From positions 200,799 through 264,798 of the forward strand of contig CAVXTT010000022.1 in NCBI GenBank assembly GCA_963764685.1: a stretch of DNA of 64,000 nucleotides, written 5' to 3'. Position 1 is the stretch's first letter. The number at the start of each line of letters is the position of its first letter. The position numbers and the translations under genes were made by a program. This document shows, piece by piece, positions 18,986 through 27,507 of the stretch. Source of the DNA: CAVXTT01 sp963764685. Its GTDB lineage: Bacteria; Bacteroidota; Ignavibacteria; Ignavibacteriales; Ignavibacteriaceae. The notes under the pieces were generated by a model, which saw only the letters and a list, made by a program, of their open reading frames with translations, searched no databases and was not told the DNA's origin.

Positions 18986-19915
18986 TTAACCGGGATTAAT
19001 TATTTTATTTAAAAACTCTAATCCTTTTTCTTTATCCTTCAGCATCTGCTCTACAAGTGCTTCCGCCGAATTAAATTTTTCTTCCCCTCTTAATCTCTCG
19101 ATAAGCTTTACTTCTATTTCTTTACCGTAAATGTCTTCATTAAAATCATATATATATACTTCGGGTACAATTTCACCGGCATCATAAAAAGTCGGCCTCT
19201 TTCCTATACTCAACAGACCGAAATACTGCTGTCCGCTGATTTTCAGTTCTGCGAGGTAAATACCAAGTGCAGGAAGCAGTTTTTCTGACTCAAATTTTAT
19301 ATTAGCAGTAGGGAAACCAAGCAGTCTGCCGCGTTTATCTCCTTCAACCACATTGCCCCGGAAAGAATAATATCTTCCCAGCATTTGATTTGCTTTACTT
19401 AAATCTCCCTCAAGCAGGTCATTCCTGATTTTTGTACTGCTGACAACCTCACCATCGATATCAAACGGATCAACTTTAGTAACCTTAAATCCAAATTCCT
19501 TCCCCATCTCCTTAAGCGTTTCTTCATTTCCGCTTCTTCCTTTGCCGAAATGATGATCGTGTCCGATTATTATTTCACTTATCCCGGTGCCGTTTACAAT
19601 ATAATTTAGAAAGAACTCGCGGGAAGAAAGCTGTGAAAATTCTTTTGTGAAATTTATGATAAGGATGTTCTCAATTCCGAAATTTCCCAGCAATTCAACT
19701 TTTTCATCCAGCGTAGTTAATATTTTAAGCCGGTAGTCACCGGATATAACGTTTCTCGGATGCGGATGAAATGTCACTAAAAATGTCCTGCGTTCCCCGT
19801 CAGTTACTTTTTTAAGAATTTTTTTATGTCCTAAATGTATCCCGTCAAAAGTTCCTATGGTTAAAATTGTACTTTTATCGGTTTGGATATCAGATACATC
19901 ACGAAAAATTTTCAT
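18986..19915 (-). CDS. ribF: Bifunctional riboflavin kinase/FAD synthetase
   Basis: With the start at MKIFRDVSD (ATG at 19915) the protein has 309 residues; the frame is open for 20 codons upstream, but that extension is unlike the family. The N-terminal adenylyltransferase domain has LTIGTFDGIHLGHKKIL and IIGHDHHFGKGRSGNEETL. The C-terminal kinase domain has GRYYSFRGNVVEGDKRGRLL followed by GFPTANI. It makes FMN and FAD from riboflavin. Its place between truB and rpsO is conserved in many bacteria. Confidence 0.93.
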   Translation of the reverse strand: MKIFRDVSDIQTDKSTILTIGTFDGIHLGHKKILKKVTDGERRTFLVTFHPHPRNVISGDYRLKILTTLDEKVELLGNFGIENILIINFTKEFSQLSSREFFLNYIVNGTGISEIIIGHDHHFGKGRSGNEETLKEMGKEFGFKVTKVDPFDIDGEVVSSTKIRNDLLEGDLSKANQMLGRYYSFRGNVVEGDKRGRLLGFPTANIKFESEKLLPALGIYLAELKISGQQYFGLLSIGKRPTFYDAGEIVPEVYIYDFNEDIYGKEIEVKLIERLRGEEKFNSAEALVEQMLKDKEKGLEFLNKIINPG

Positions 19916-19976
19916 AGACCGAAAATTCTTAACTAAGCTTATAAATATACGGTTTTTAGGGGTGAAAAAAAACAAT

Positions 19977-20690
19977 TCACAAACGTAAATCCTTTGAAAT
20001 CAACTTCTTTTCGCGCATTTCATCGGGGGTCAGGGCATTCTCAACTGAAAAGCTGCCGATCTTTACTCTTCTTAATTCCTTCAAAATTCCCCCTGTTCCA
20101 AGCTTTACTCCAAAATCATTAGCAATTACCCTTATATAGGTTCCTTTCGAGCAGGTAATTTCAAATGAAATTTCCGGAAGCGAGATCCCTGTTATTTCGA
20201 AACGGCTTATCTTAATTTCTCTTTCGGCGCGCTCCACAACTTTTCCTTTTCTGGCAAGTACATACAGGTTTTTCCCGTTCTTTTTTATCGCAGAATACAT
20301 AGGCGGCATCTGCATTACGGCTCCCAGAAATGAATCCCTTGCAGCCATAATATCCTCTGGAGAAATCCCTGCGGGTATATCTATGTCTGTAATTTCCGTT
20401 TCAGAATCCATTGACGGGGATGTTTTACCTAACAGAATGATGCCGGTGTAAGTTTTTTCCTGATCCTGGTAGCTGGTAATTTCTTTAGTTTTTTTACCTG
20501 TGCATACGATCAGAAGTCCTGTAGCCAGCGGATCCAATGTTCCCGCGTGACCGATCTTCTTCTCGCCGGTAATCTTACGCAGTTCGTGAATTACTTTAAA
20601 GGAGGACCATCTTTTCGGTTTATCGATCAGTATAACTTCACCGGAGCGGAAGTCAGCATCAGAAAGATCAGCTGTTTCCTTCGTTATCAT
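19977..20690 (-). CDS. truB: tRNA pseudouridine-55 synthase
   Basis: 237 residues. The opening ILIDKPKRWSSFKVIHELRK and the catalytic aspartate motif HAGTLDPLATGLLIVCTG are typical of TruB, which makes pseudouridine 55 in the T-loop of tRNAs; CSKGTYIRVIANDFG is the second family signature. The C-terminal PUA domain is short or absent. The start overlaps the end of rbfA by 23 bases, indicating translational coupling. Confidence 0.95.
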   Translation of the reverse strand: MITKETADLSDADFRSGEVILIDKPKRWSSFKVIHELRKITGEKKIGHAGTLDPLATGLLIVCTGKKTKEITSYQDQEKTYTGIILLGKTSPSMDSETEITDIDIPAGISPEDIMAARDSFLGAVMQMPPMYSAIKKNGKNLYVLARKGKVVERAEREIKISRFEITGISLPEISFEITCSKGTYIRVIANDFGVKLGTGGILKELRRVKIGSFSVENALTPDEMREKKLISKDLRL

Positions 20691-21018
20691 GTATTTTTTT
20701 GATAAGCCCTTCTATTTTCTCGACGTAATCCAGCGTATCATCAATGAAAAATTTAAGTTCTGGAACAAATTTTATTTTTATTCTTGAGGCAAGTTCTGAT
20801 CTGATCATTCCATGAAGCGAGGTTACTTTGCTGAGTACCTCCTGTCTCTTGGTTTTATCAAAAACAGATAAATATATTTTTGCGTTTTTTAGATCCGGGC
20901 TAACCTTTACATCGGTTATTGTAACAAATCCTAATGAAGGATCCTGGATCTTATAAAGAAGAATAAGACTTATTTCCTCTTTAATAAGGTTTTCAATTTT
21001 ATCTATACGATACGACAT
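20668..21018 (-). CDS. rbfA: Ribosome-binding factor A
   Basis: 116 residues with the family pattern MSYRIDKIENLIKEEISLIL, DPSLGFVTITDVKVSPDLKN and VPELKFFIDDTLDYVEKIE. RbfA assists maturation of the 30S subunit, particularly the 16S rRNA 5' end. It lies between infB and truB in the standard order. Confidence 0.95.
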   Translation of the reverse strand: MSYRIDKIENLIKEEISLILLYKIQDPSLGFVTITDVKVSPDLKNAKIYLSVFDKTKRQEVLSKVTSLHGMIRSELASRIKIKFVPELKFFIDDTLDYVEKIEGLIKKIHDNEGNS

Positions 21019-21075
21019 TGCATACTCCTTTCCCTCTCCAGACGGGAATCAGTTCGAGAATAATGGAGATAAACT

Positions 21076-23718
21076 TTAAGCTAATTTTTTCTTTGTTTCA
21101 ATTATTTTGTAAGCCTCAATGATATCGCCAACCTTTATATCATTGAAGTTTGCAATATTAAGTCCGCATTCATAACCGGCATCAACTTCTTTAACATCAT
21201 CCTTAAACCTTCTCAGCGAAGCTATTTCACCTTCATAAAATACTATTCCGTCTCTGATAATTCTGACCTTGCTGTTCCTGGCTATTTTCCCTTCCTGCAC
21301 ATAACAGCCGGCAACAGTACCGGACTTAGGAACTTTAAATGTCTCTCTGATCTCAACAGTTCCGGTCACTTCTTCTGATAATACAGGAGAGAGCAGTCCT
21401 TCAAGTGCAGATTTAACTTCATTTATAGCATTATAGATAACGCTGTACAGACGGATATCCACGTTTTGTGTTTCAGCAAGCTTTCTTGCATTAAGATTAG
21501 GACGTACGTGGAAACCAATAATAATAGCTTCAGAGGCAGCCGCAAGAAGAACGTCACTTTCGGAAATTCCTCCCACACCTCTGTGGATAACTCTTATTTT
21601 TACTTCCTCATTTGAAAGCTTCATAAGTGAATCGGATAATGCTTCCACCGATCCGTCAACGTCTCCTTTAACAATAAGCGGCAGCTCTTTTATTCCGCCG
21701 ACACTGATCTGTTTTGCAATTTCATCAAGAGTAATATGATGAACCTGTTTCTGATCCTGTTCCCGTTTAAGCTGCTGTCTTTTTACAGCAATTTCCCTGG
21801 CAACCCTGTCTGATTCAAGCACTACAAAGATATCACCGGCCTGCGGGGCACCTTCAAAACCTACGACAAGTACCGGTGTTGATGGAGGAGCTTCATTTAC
21901 CTTATTTCCTCTTTCATCAAACATTGCTCTGACACGCCCGTGATAAATTCCGGCAATAAATGAATCACCAATTTTAAGTGTACCTTTTTGAACAAGAATA
22001 GTCGCGGTAATTCCTCTTCCCTTATCTAGTTCGGATTCAATTACAACCCCTCTTGCTTCTCTGTCGGGGTTTGCTCTCAGATCCAGCAGTTCTGCTTCAA
22101 GCAGAATTACTTCAAGCAGGTTATCGACATTCAATCCTGTTTTAGCGGAGAGCTCAACGCTCTGATATTTACCGCCCCACTGCTCAACAAGAATATTCCG
22201 GTCGGCAAGCTGCTGTTTTATTTTATCAGAACTTGCACCGGGCTTATCCATTTTATTTATTGCAATAACAATAGGTACCGAAGCCGCCAGCGCGTGATTT
22301 ATTGCTTCAACTGTCTGCGGCATTACAGCATCATCGGCTGCAACAACGAGCACTACAATATCTGTAAGCTGTGCACCGCGTGCACGCATTGCTGTAAACG
22401 CTTCGTGACCGGGTGTATCAAGAAAAGTAATATATTTACCGTTTCCGACATCAACTCTGTAAGCGCCTATATGCTGTGTAATTCCGCCTGATTCACCGGC
22501 AACGACATTTGTTCTTCTTATATAATCAAGTAGTGAGGTTTTACCATGATCAACGTGTCCCATTATTGTAACAACAGGTGAGCGGGGCAGAAGCTCGTCA
22601 TCATCATCACCAAGATCTTCGAGGATTTCGGCAGTATACTCTTTCTGGAATTCGACGTCAAAACCAAATTCATCGGCAACCAGAGTAATTGTTTCAACAT
22701 CAAGCCGCTGATTTATAGAAACCATTAATCCCAGCTCAATGCATTTGGATATAACATCACCGACAGGCACATTCATAAGATTGGCCAGCTCATTTACGGC
22801 AATGTATTCCGTGGCCCGGATGATCTTCTCATCCAGCAGTTTTAATTCAAGCCGTTTTTCCTCTTCGGCTTCTCTTTCTCTTCTTTTCCTTTTTCTTACA
22901 CTGGCTCTTCCGGAAACAACAGAATCGTCCATACTCAGAAGTGTCTTACGTATGGCTTCCTCTACTTCCTTCTGATCTATTTCAAATTTCTTTACCCGTT
23001 TTTTCTTCTTGACTACCGGAGTTTCTTCTACAACCGGTTCTCCTGCTTTCTTTTTAGCCTTCGGTTTTTTCTTTTTCTTTACAGGTTCACCCGAAACTGC
23101 CGGAGTCGGCCTGCCGGTTACAACAGGGGGTTGTTTCGTTTCCTCAGCAGGTTTGTCCAGTTCAAGTTTTCCTACAACTGTTAAACCTTTTCTCTTTGTA
23201 ACTTCGGCATCTTTGGGAGATACAAATACACGTCCTTCAGGCACCGCAGTTTTTTCTTCTTTTATTTCAACTGGAGGTGCTTGCACAGTTATTTCCGGAA
23301 CTACCGGCTGCTCGGTTAAGATAACTTCCGCAGGAGGAACAGTCTCTTCTTCTTTTGGAGTTTCGGTTTCAATCACCGGCACGACAGGAGCGACCTTTTC
23401 CAGTTCCTTCTCAATTTCCACCGGGGGAATCTCTACTTTTTTAGCTGTCTCGGCGGCTGCTTTCTGTTCTTCAGTTTCAACGGCTTTATCACGCTTCTTC
23501 TGGAACTCGGCAATTTTTTTATAATGCTTTTCTGCCCTCTCAATGTCCTTTTTGAAATGATTATTTATTTCGGTAATCATCTCATCAGAAAGTACGGATT
23601 GATGTGTTTTAACATCAAAGCCTTTTTTCTGAAGGAACTCTACAAGATTTTCGGCAGCAAGATTATATTCCGCAGCTAATTTGTAGACTCTTAATTTCTT
23701 GGATTTGGTTTCGGTCAT
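21076..23718 (-). CDS. infB: Translation initiation factor IF-2
   Basis: 880 residues. The N-terminal IF2_N motif (RVYKLAAEYNLAAENLVEFL) is followed by a long Pro/Glu/Lys-rich linker (about 80-285) containing lysine runs, then a second IF2_N-like helix domain. The GTPase domain starts at about residue 380 with VTIMGHVDHGKTSLLDYI (G1), FLDTPGHEAFTAMRARG (G3) and AINKMDKP (G4). C-terminal domains II-IV run to the end. IF-2 places initiator tRNA on the 30S subunit. It sits in the nusA-infB-rbfA order, 20 bases after nusA. Confidence 0.97.
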   Translation of the reverse strand: MTETKSKKLRVYKLAAEYNLAAENLVEFLQKKGFDVKTHQSVLSDEMITEINNHFKKDIERAEKHYKKIAEFQKKRDKAVETEEQKAAAETAKKVEIPPVEIEKELEKVAPVVPVIETETPKEEETVPPAEVILTEQPVVPEITVQAPPVEIKEEKTAVPEGRVFVSPKDAEVTKRKGLTVVGKLELDKPAEETKQPPVVTGRPTPAVSGEPVKKKKKPKAKKKAGEPVVEETPVVKKKKRVKKFEIDQKEVEEAIRKTLLSMDDSVVSGRASVRKRKRREREAEEEKRLELKLLDEKIIRATEYIAVNELANLMNVPVGDVISKCIELGLMVSINQRLDVETITLVADEFGFDVEFQKEYTAEILEDLGDDDDELLPRSPVVTIMGHVDHGKTSLLDYIRRTNVVAGESGGITQHIGAYRVDVGNGKYITFLDTPGHEAFTAMRARGAQLTDIVVLVVAADDAVMPQTVEAINHALAASVPIVIAINKMDKPGASSDKIKQQLADRNILVEQWGGKYQSVELSAKTGLNVDNLLEVILLEAELLDLRANPDREARGVVIESELDKGRGITATILVQKGTLKIGDSFIAGIYHGRVRAMFDERGNKVNEAPPSTPVLVVGFEGAPQAGDIFVVLESDRVAREIAVKRQQLKREQDQKQVHHITLDEIAKQISVGGIKELPLIVKGDVDGSVEALSDSLMKLSNEEVKIRVIHRGVGGISESDVLLAAASEAIIIGFHVRPNLNARKLAETQNVDIRLYSVIYNAINEVKSALEGLLSPVLSEEVTGTVEIRETFKVPKSGTVAGCYVQEGKIARNSKVRIIRDGIVFYEGEIASLRRFKDDVKEVDAGYECGLNIANFNDIKVGDIIEAYKIIETKKKLA

Positions 23719-23738
23719 ACTTTCCTATTATACCTGTA

Positions 23739-24989
23739 TTACTCTTCTTCTTCAAACTGGGATTTAATAACTTCAATTACTTCCTGGATCTTCGCTTCAT
23801 CAAGTTCCGGAATCTCAGCTTTCAGCTTTTCAAGACCGGCAGTAAGCACTTCAATCGCAGTATCGTACCTGTGATTTATAAGTATTTCATAAATCTCAGT
23901 TCCCAGCTCTTCTTTAATATCAATAAGCTCGATATCTTCTTCATATTCCTCAAAGGGTTTTTCTTCTCTGAGTATTTCAATTTCATAACCTGTAAGCTTC
24001 ATTGCAAGTCGTATATTCACCCCATTTCTTCCAACTATCATTGAAACCTGGTCGCTGTCTGCTGTAACTACTGCTTTTTTCAAATCTTTATCAATTTCAA
24101 TCTTCTTCAGCTTGGCAGGAGCCAGCGCTCTCTGAATAAAAGTTACGGGATCCTCGGAATAATTTATTACATCAATATTTTCATTATTCAATTCTCTTAC
24201 TATAGCATGGATCCTGACACCCTTCATACCAACGCAGGCACCTACAGCATCAATTCTCTTATCCTGCGATTCCACTGCTACTTTCGCACGTTCGCCGGGT
24301 TCCCTGGTAATTGCTTTAATCTCAATTATACCGTCATATATTTCCGGGATCTCTATTTCAAATAATCTTCTCAGGAACATATTATCTGATCGTGAAATAA
24401 TGATCAGTGGTCCGCTGTTCCCTTTTTTAACTTCTTTTACGATAGCTCTGATCGTTTCCCCTTTTTTATATCTTTCATAAGGTATCTGCTCATTGCGGGG
24501 AAGAAGCAATTCATTCTTATTATGATTTACAAGTATATCATTTTTTCTGATCTGGTAAATATCCCCCACTACAATTTCACCAAGCAGTTCCTGGTATTCG
24601 TTATAAATAATATCTTTTTCAAGCTCACGGATTTTCTGGTTCAGACTCTGTTTTGCAAGAACTATCAGCCTTCTCCCGAGAGTGGCAAGTTCAATTTTTT
24701 CAACATAATCATCGCCAACTTCAAGTTCTTCGTCATTTCCCCTTTTATTGACTTCATCTATACTGACCTGGAGACTAGGATTTTCAACTTCATCAACTAT
24801 TTCACGCTCGAGGAATATTTCAATGTCGCCCCTGTCCATATTAACAACTACACTGAATTTGGCATCCTCGCTGTACTTCTTTTTTACAAGCAATCCGAAG
24901 ATTTCCTCCAGAATTCCTGCCAGTACGTCTTTATCTATTCCTTTATCTCTTACCATCTGGGCAAAAGATTCAACAATATCGAAATTCAT
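23739..24989 (-). CDS. nusA: Transcription termination/antitermination factor NusA
   Basis: 416 residues. There is an N-terminal RNA polymerase-binding domain (about 1-130), an S1 domain (about 135-200, VGDIYQIRKNDILVN) and two KH modules (VGMKGVRIHAIVRELNNENI and MIVGRNGVNIRLAMKLTGYE). The tail is acidic and short and lacks the repeat domains of gamma-proteobacterial NusA. It modulates pausing, termination and antitermination, and in several bacteria regulates its own operon. It lies between rimP and infB. Confidence 0.96.
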   Translation of the reverse strand: MNFDIVESFAQMVRDKGIDKDVLAGILEEIFGLLVKKKYSEDAKFSVVVNMDRGDIEIFLEREIVDEVENPSLQVSIDEVNKRGNDEELEVGDDYVEKIELATLGRRLIVLAKQSLNQKIRELEKDIIYNEYQELLGEIVVGDIYQIRKNDILVNHNKNELLLPRNEQIPYERYKKGETIRAIVKEVKKGNSGPLIIISRSDNMFLRRLFEIEIPEIYDGIIEIKAITREPGERAKVAVESQDKRIDAVGACVGMKGVRIHAIVRELNNENIDVINYSEDPVTFIQRALAPAKLKKIEIDKDLKKAVVTADSDQVSMIVGRNGVNIRLAMKLTGYEIEILREEKPFEEYEEDIELIDIKEELGTEIYEILINHRYDTAIEVLTAGLEKLKAEIPELDEAKIQEVIEVIKSQFEEEE

Positions 24990-25007
24990 TTTATGCCTTT
25001 TCCTCCG

Positions 25008-25466
25008 TTATGAAAAGCTGATAATTACTTTTGCTTTAGTTATTTCTTCGAACTTAATTTTAAGATCTTGTTTATCATCCGTATGAAAGAGCAGATAGCT
25101 CTCCTCTATGCCGGTTAGTTTGCCTTTAAAGGATTTTATCTCTTCGCCGGATTTATAATTTATATCAAATTTTCTGTTAATATGCTTGGGATATTGTTTT
25201 AGATATTTCAAGGGTCTTTCAGTTCCGGGGGAGGAGACGTCTAGCCTGTATGCAAAATCAAATTTTTCATCTTCCTCGAATTGTTTTCCTATTTCCCGGC
25301 TGATTTCAGCCAAATCTTCAGCTGAAACACTCTTTTCACCGTCAATAAAAATTTCAATTATACGTTTATTTTTATCACCGCGAACGTTTATATCTATAAC
25401 GAAAAAGCCGTGTTTTTCCGTAGTATTTTGGGCAATGGAGTCTATTTTCTCTAAAATTTGATTCAT
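25008..25466 (-). CDS. rimP: Ribosome maturation factor RimP
   Basis: 152 residues. The N-terminal domain contains VDISS-type motifs in the form LDVSSPGTERPLKYLKQYPK (about residues 77-96), the RimP hallmark, and a C-terminal SH3-like barrel. RimP acts in 30S assembly. It is the first gene of the rimP-nusA-infB-rbfA-truB-ribF-rpsO-pnp unit. The ATG lies only seven bases after the T-run of a terminator-like hairpin, and no strong Shine-Dalgarno sequence is visible. Confidence 0.93.
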   Translation of the reverse strand: MNQILEKIDSIAQNTTEKHGFFVIDINVRGDKNKRIIEIFIDGEKSVSAEDLAEISREIGKQFEEDEKFDFAYRLDVSSPGTERPLKYLKQYPKHINRKFDINYKSGEEIKSFKGKLTGIEESYLLFHTDDKQDLKIKFEEITKAKVIISFS

Positions 25467-25472
25467 ACAAAC

Positions 25473-25493
25473 AAAAAACGCCCATTAAGGGCG
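25473..25493 (-). promoter_or_regulatory. Terminator-like leader hairpin immediately before rimP
   Basis: On the minus strand a five-base-pair GC-only stem (CGCCC / GGGCG, loop TTAAT) is followed by six T and then, seven bases on, by the rimP ATG. Its form is that of a small intrinsic terminator, but it lies at the very 5' end of the nusA operon rather than after a gene. It could attenuate the operon, be a terminator for an upstream transcript, or occlude ribosome binding. No upstream minus-strand gene is close enough to need a terminator. Confidence 0.5.
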
Positions 25494-25496
25494 AAA

Positions 25497-25827
25497 ACAA
25501 TAGGTAAATCTACCATTAAATAAATCAATTCGCAAGTTCAAATAACTATGAGCACCACCCAAAAACTGATTGAAGAAAACTCTGTTACCGGGTAATTCAC
25601 AGATGATGCAAAGAATATGTTCAGGCAGCTTCCGGACAAAAAATAAGAAAATAGGCCGGGCATAGGCCGGGCATTGTCCGCCAGCTGTCTGCGCAGGATA
25701 TTAGTTATGGAAAATGTAAAAATTAGCTTTCCGCAAAAAAGAAATAAAATTCGGGAGTACGAAGTGAATATTTGGAGAAAACTTATTATCCGCTTATATA
25801 AACCGGATTAATTATACATCAGTTTAT
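25497..25827. other. Non-coding spacer with a small repeat hairpin
   Basis: This stretch between rimP (upstream side) and the end of the sulfur amino-acid enzyme gene holds no supported reading frame. It should contain the minus-strand promoter of the rimP operon. The only structured element I see is the 11-base duplication at 25633-25680, listed separately. Confidence 0.5.
25633..25680. repeat. 11-bp direct duplication inside an inverted repeat
   Basis: Two perfect copies of ATAGGCCGGGC lie head to tail at 25651-25672. They are enclosed by CGGACAA (25633-25639) and its complement TTGTCCG (25674-25680). The block is GC-rich against an AT-rich background. It recalls the 11-base repeat with inverted copy at 5309-5391, although the sequences differ. 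Confidence 0.7.
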
Positions 25828-27054
25828 TTAAACAGTGCTTTTCCACTCTTCAGGATGAAGTTTTTCTAATTCTTCGACTTTTGATAGTGCACAATCAAGA
25901 TCTGCTATAATATCATCTGCATTTTCAATTCCTACAGATAATCTTACTAATCCTTCAGAAATTCCGCCTGCAGCCCTTGCCTCAGCACCCATAGTATAAT
26001 GAGTCATACTTGCAGGATGCTGAATTAATGATTCAACACCTCCAAGACTTACAGCCAGCTGGCATAATTTAACCGAATTCATCAGTACCTTGCCTGCTTC
26101 AAAACCTCCATCGAGTTCAAAGGTGATCATCCCGCCGTGTCCTTTATGCTGCCGCAGACCAAGTTCGTACTGCGGATGAGATTTTAAGCCGGGATAAACC
26201 AGGTTCTTTACAATAATTTTTTTCTCAAGATATTTAGCGATCTTCATTGCATTTTCACAATGACGTTCCATTCGTATGGACAATGTTTTTATACCCCTGT
26301 GTACCAGGAAAGAGTTAAAAGGATCTATTACACCCCCTGTCTGGTTTAATACTTTTCTGAAATGAAGATATGTCTTCTCATCTTTCACGACCACAACTCC
26401 GCCTACTACATCTGCGTGTCCGTTCAGGAATTTTGTTAAACTGTGGAGTACTATATCGGCGCCCAGTGTTAAAGGCTGCTGAAGGGCAGGGCTCATAAAA
26501 GTATTATCAACAACAACCACTGCATTATTTCTATGAGCAATTTCAGAAATAGCTTTAATATCGGAGATCGAGAGAGTAGGATTCCCCGGGGTCTCAATAA
26601 AAATTACACGAGTATTCTTTTTGACCGCATCATTCACTTTGTTAAGATCGGAAGTATCAACAAAGTCTATCTCAACTCCATACTTTGAAAATATATTATT
26701 AAGCAGGGTTGTCGTGGGTCCATAAACTGCTGTTGAACAAACTATGTGATCCCAACGGGTTAATAGTGCTGCAAAGACTGTATGGATAGCCGCCATCCCG
26801 CTTCCGCACCCAAGGGCTTTATGTCCCTGTTCAAGGGCGGCGATACAGTTTTCGAGAGCCTCTACTGTTGGATTCTGCATACGGGTGTAAATGTACCCCT
26901 TTTGTGTACCGGCAAATAAAGAAGCCCCATGATCTGCAGATTCAAATTTGAAAGTAGAGGTTTGATAAATAGGGGGAACTACTGCTCCGAACTCATATTC
27001 CCCGATTCCTGCGTGAACACATTCTGTGTCAAAACCAATTTTCTTGTTATCCAT
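25828..27054 (-). CDS. Cys/Met-metabolism PLP-dependent enzyme (gamma-lyase or synthase)
   Basis: 408 residues from the ATG at 27054, which has GGGGA eight bases upstream; 14 codons of open frame further upstream are unlikely to be used. Family motifs: FGAVVPPIYQTSTF, YTRMQNPTVEALE (phosphate-binding Tyr-Arg), CGSGMAAIHTVFAALL, ETPGNPTL and the PLP lysine in LHSLTKFLNGHADVVGG. It is a cystathionine gamma-synthase, cystathionine gamma-lyase or methionine gamma-lyase. The cysteine typical of methionine gamma-lyases after YG is replaced by Pro (YGPTTTLL), arguing mildly against that enzyme. The gene stands alone; no S-box-like leader was recognised. Confidence 0.82.
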   Translation of the reverse strand: MDNKKIGFDTECVHAGIGEYEFGAVVPPIYQTSTFKFESADHGASLFAGTQKGYIYTRMQNPTVEALENCIAALEQGHKALGCGSGMAAIHTVFAALLTRWDHIVCSTAVYGPTTTLLNNIFSKYGVEIDFVDTSDLNKVNDAVKKNTRVIFIETPGNPTLSISDIKAISEIAHRNNAVVVVDNTFMSPALQQPLTLGADIVLHSLTKFLNGHADVVGGVVVVKDEKTYLHFRKVLNQTGGVIDPFNSFLVHRGIKTLSIRMERHCENAMKIAKYLEKKIIVKNLVYPGLKSHPQYELGLRQHKGHGGMITFELDGGFEAGKVLMNSVKLCQLAVSLGGVESLIQHPASMTHYTMGAEARAAGGISEGLVRLSVGIENADDIIADLDCALSKVEELEKLHPEEWKSTV

Positions 27055-27186
27055 AAGATCCCCGGAAGTGATTGCATAATAATATTTAACTTTCAAAATT
27101 AAATTGAATACTTGTTAAAGTCTATATTTATTTGCTTCCCGGGAGTATTTTTATCGAATTTGTCATATCTGTCCAAAATACCAGAA

Positions 27187-27501
27187 TCAGATAATGGTTT
27201 CCAGATAGCCCAATCATGGTTTCCATATAATCTAATAGCCCACGATTTTCATATAGCCCACGGTTTCTAACAGCCCACGGTTTCTAACCGTGGGGAAGGG
27301 GGATAAATATATACACGTCAACCCCTTCAGGGGTTTGCCATTGAATATTAAACGTAACTTTCCCGAACGGGGATTACTCATCATTTTTTTTTGAGCTTCT
27401 GCCTCCCACTGCAATCAGGTACTTTTACTTGGTTATATATTCAAGATTGGTAAACCCCTTGAAGGGGTTAAGGATAATTTTGTTTTTATTCAGCCCCACG
27501 G
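27187..27501. repeat. Left half of a composite inverted-repeat element
   Basis: Five degenerate units of the form GGAAACCGTGGGCTAT, read on the minus strand, occupy 27187-27293 and end in a hairpin CCCACGGTT-TCT-AACCGTGGG (27274-27294). Two AACCCC...GGGGTT hairpins follow, at about 27320-27336 and 27453-27469. The last 61 bases (27441-27501) are the inner arm, ending CCCCACGG. Every one of these modules has a matching inverted module beyond the insertion sequence, in mirror order. No transposase specific to the element is visible. Confidence 0.85.
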
Positions 27502-27507
27502 TTAAAA
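27502..27507. repeat. Target-site duplication TTAAAA (left copy)
   Basis: TTAAAA directly abuts the outer end of the left terminal inverted repeat of the insertion sequence. An identical TTAAAA abuts the right end at 29032-29037. Removing the element and one copy recreates a perfect palindromic hairpin, which supports the duplication call. Confidence 0.8.

Noticed and set aside
23009..23524. Long plus-strand frame opposite infB
   Set aside because: It is the antisense of the low-complexity Pro/Glu/Lys linker of IF-2 and yields Ser/Thr/Phe-rich sequence with no domain.
27055..27186. S-box or other riboswitch upstream of the sulfur amino-acid enzyme
   Set aside because: The leader is short and AT-rich with no multi-helix pattern or terminator that I could recognise.
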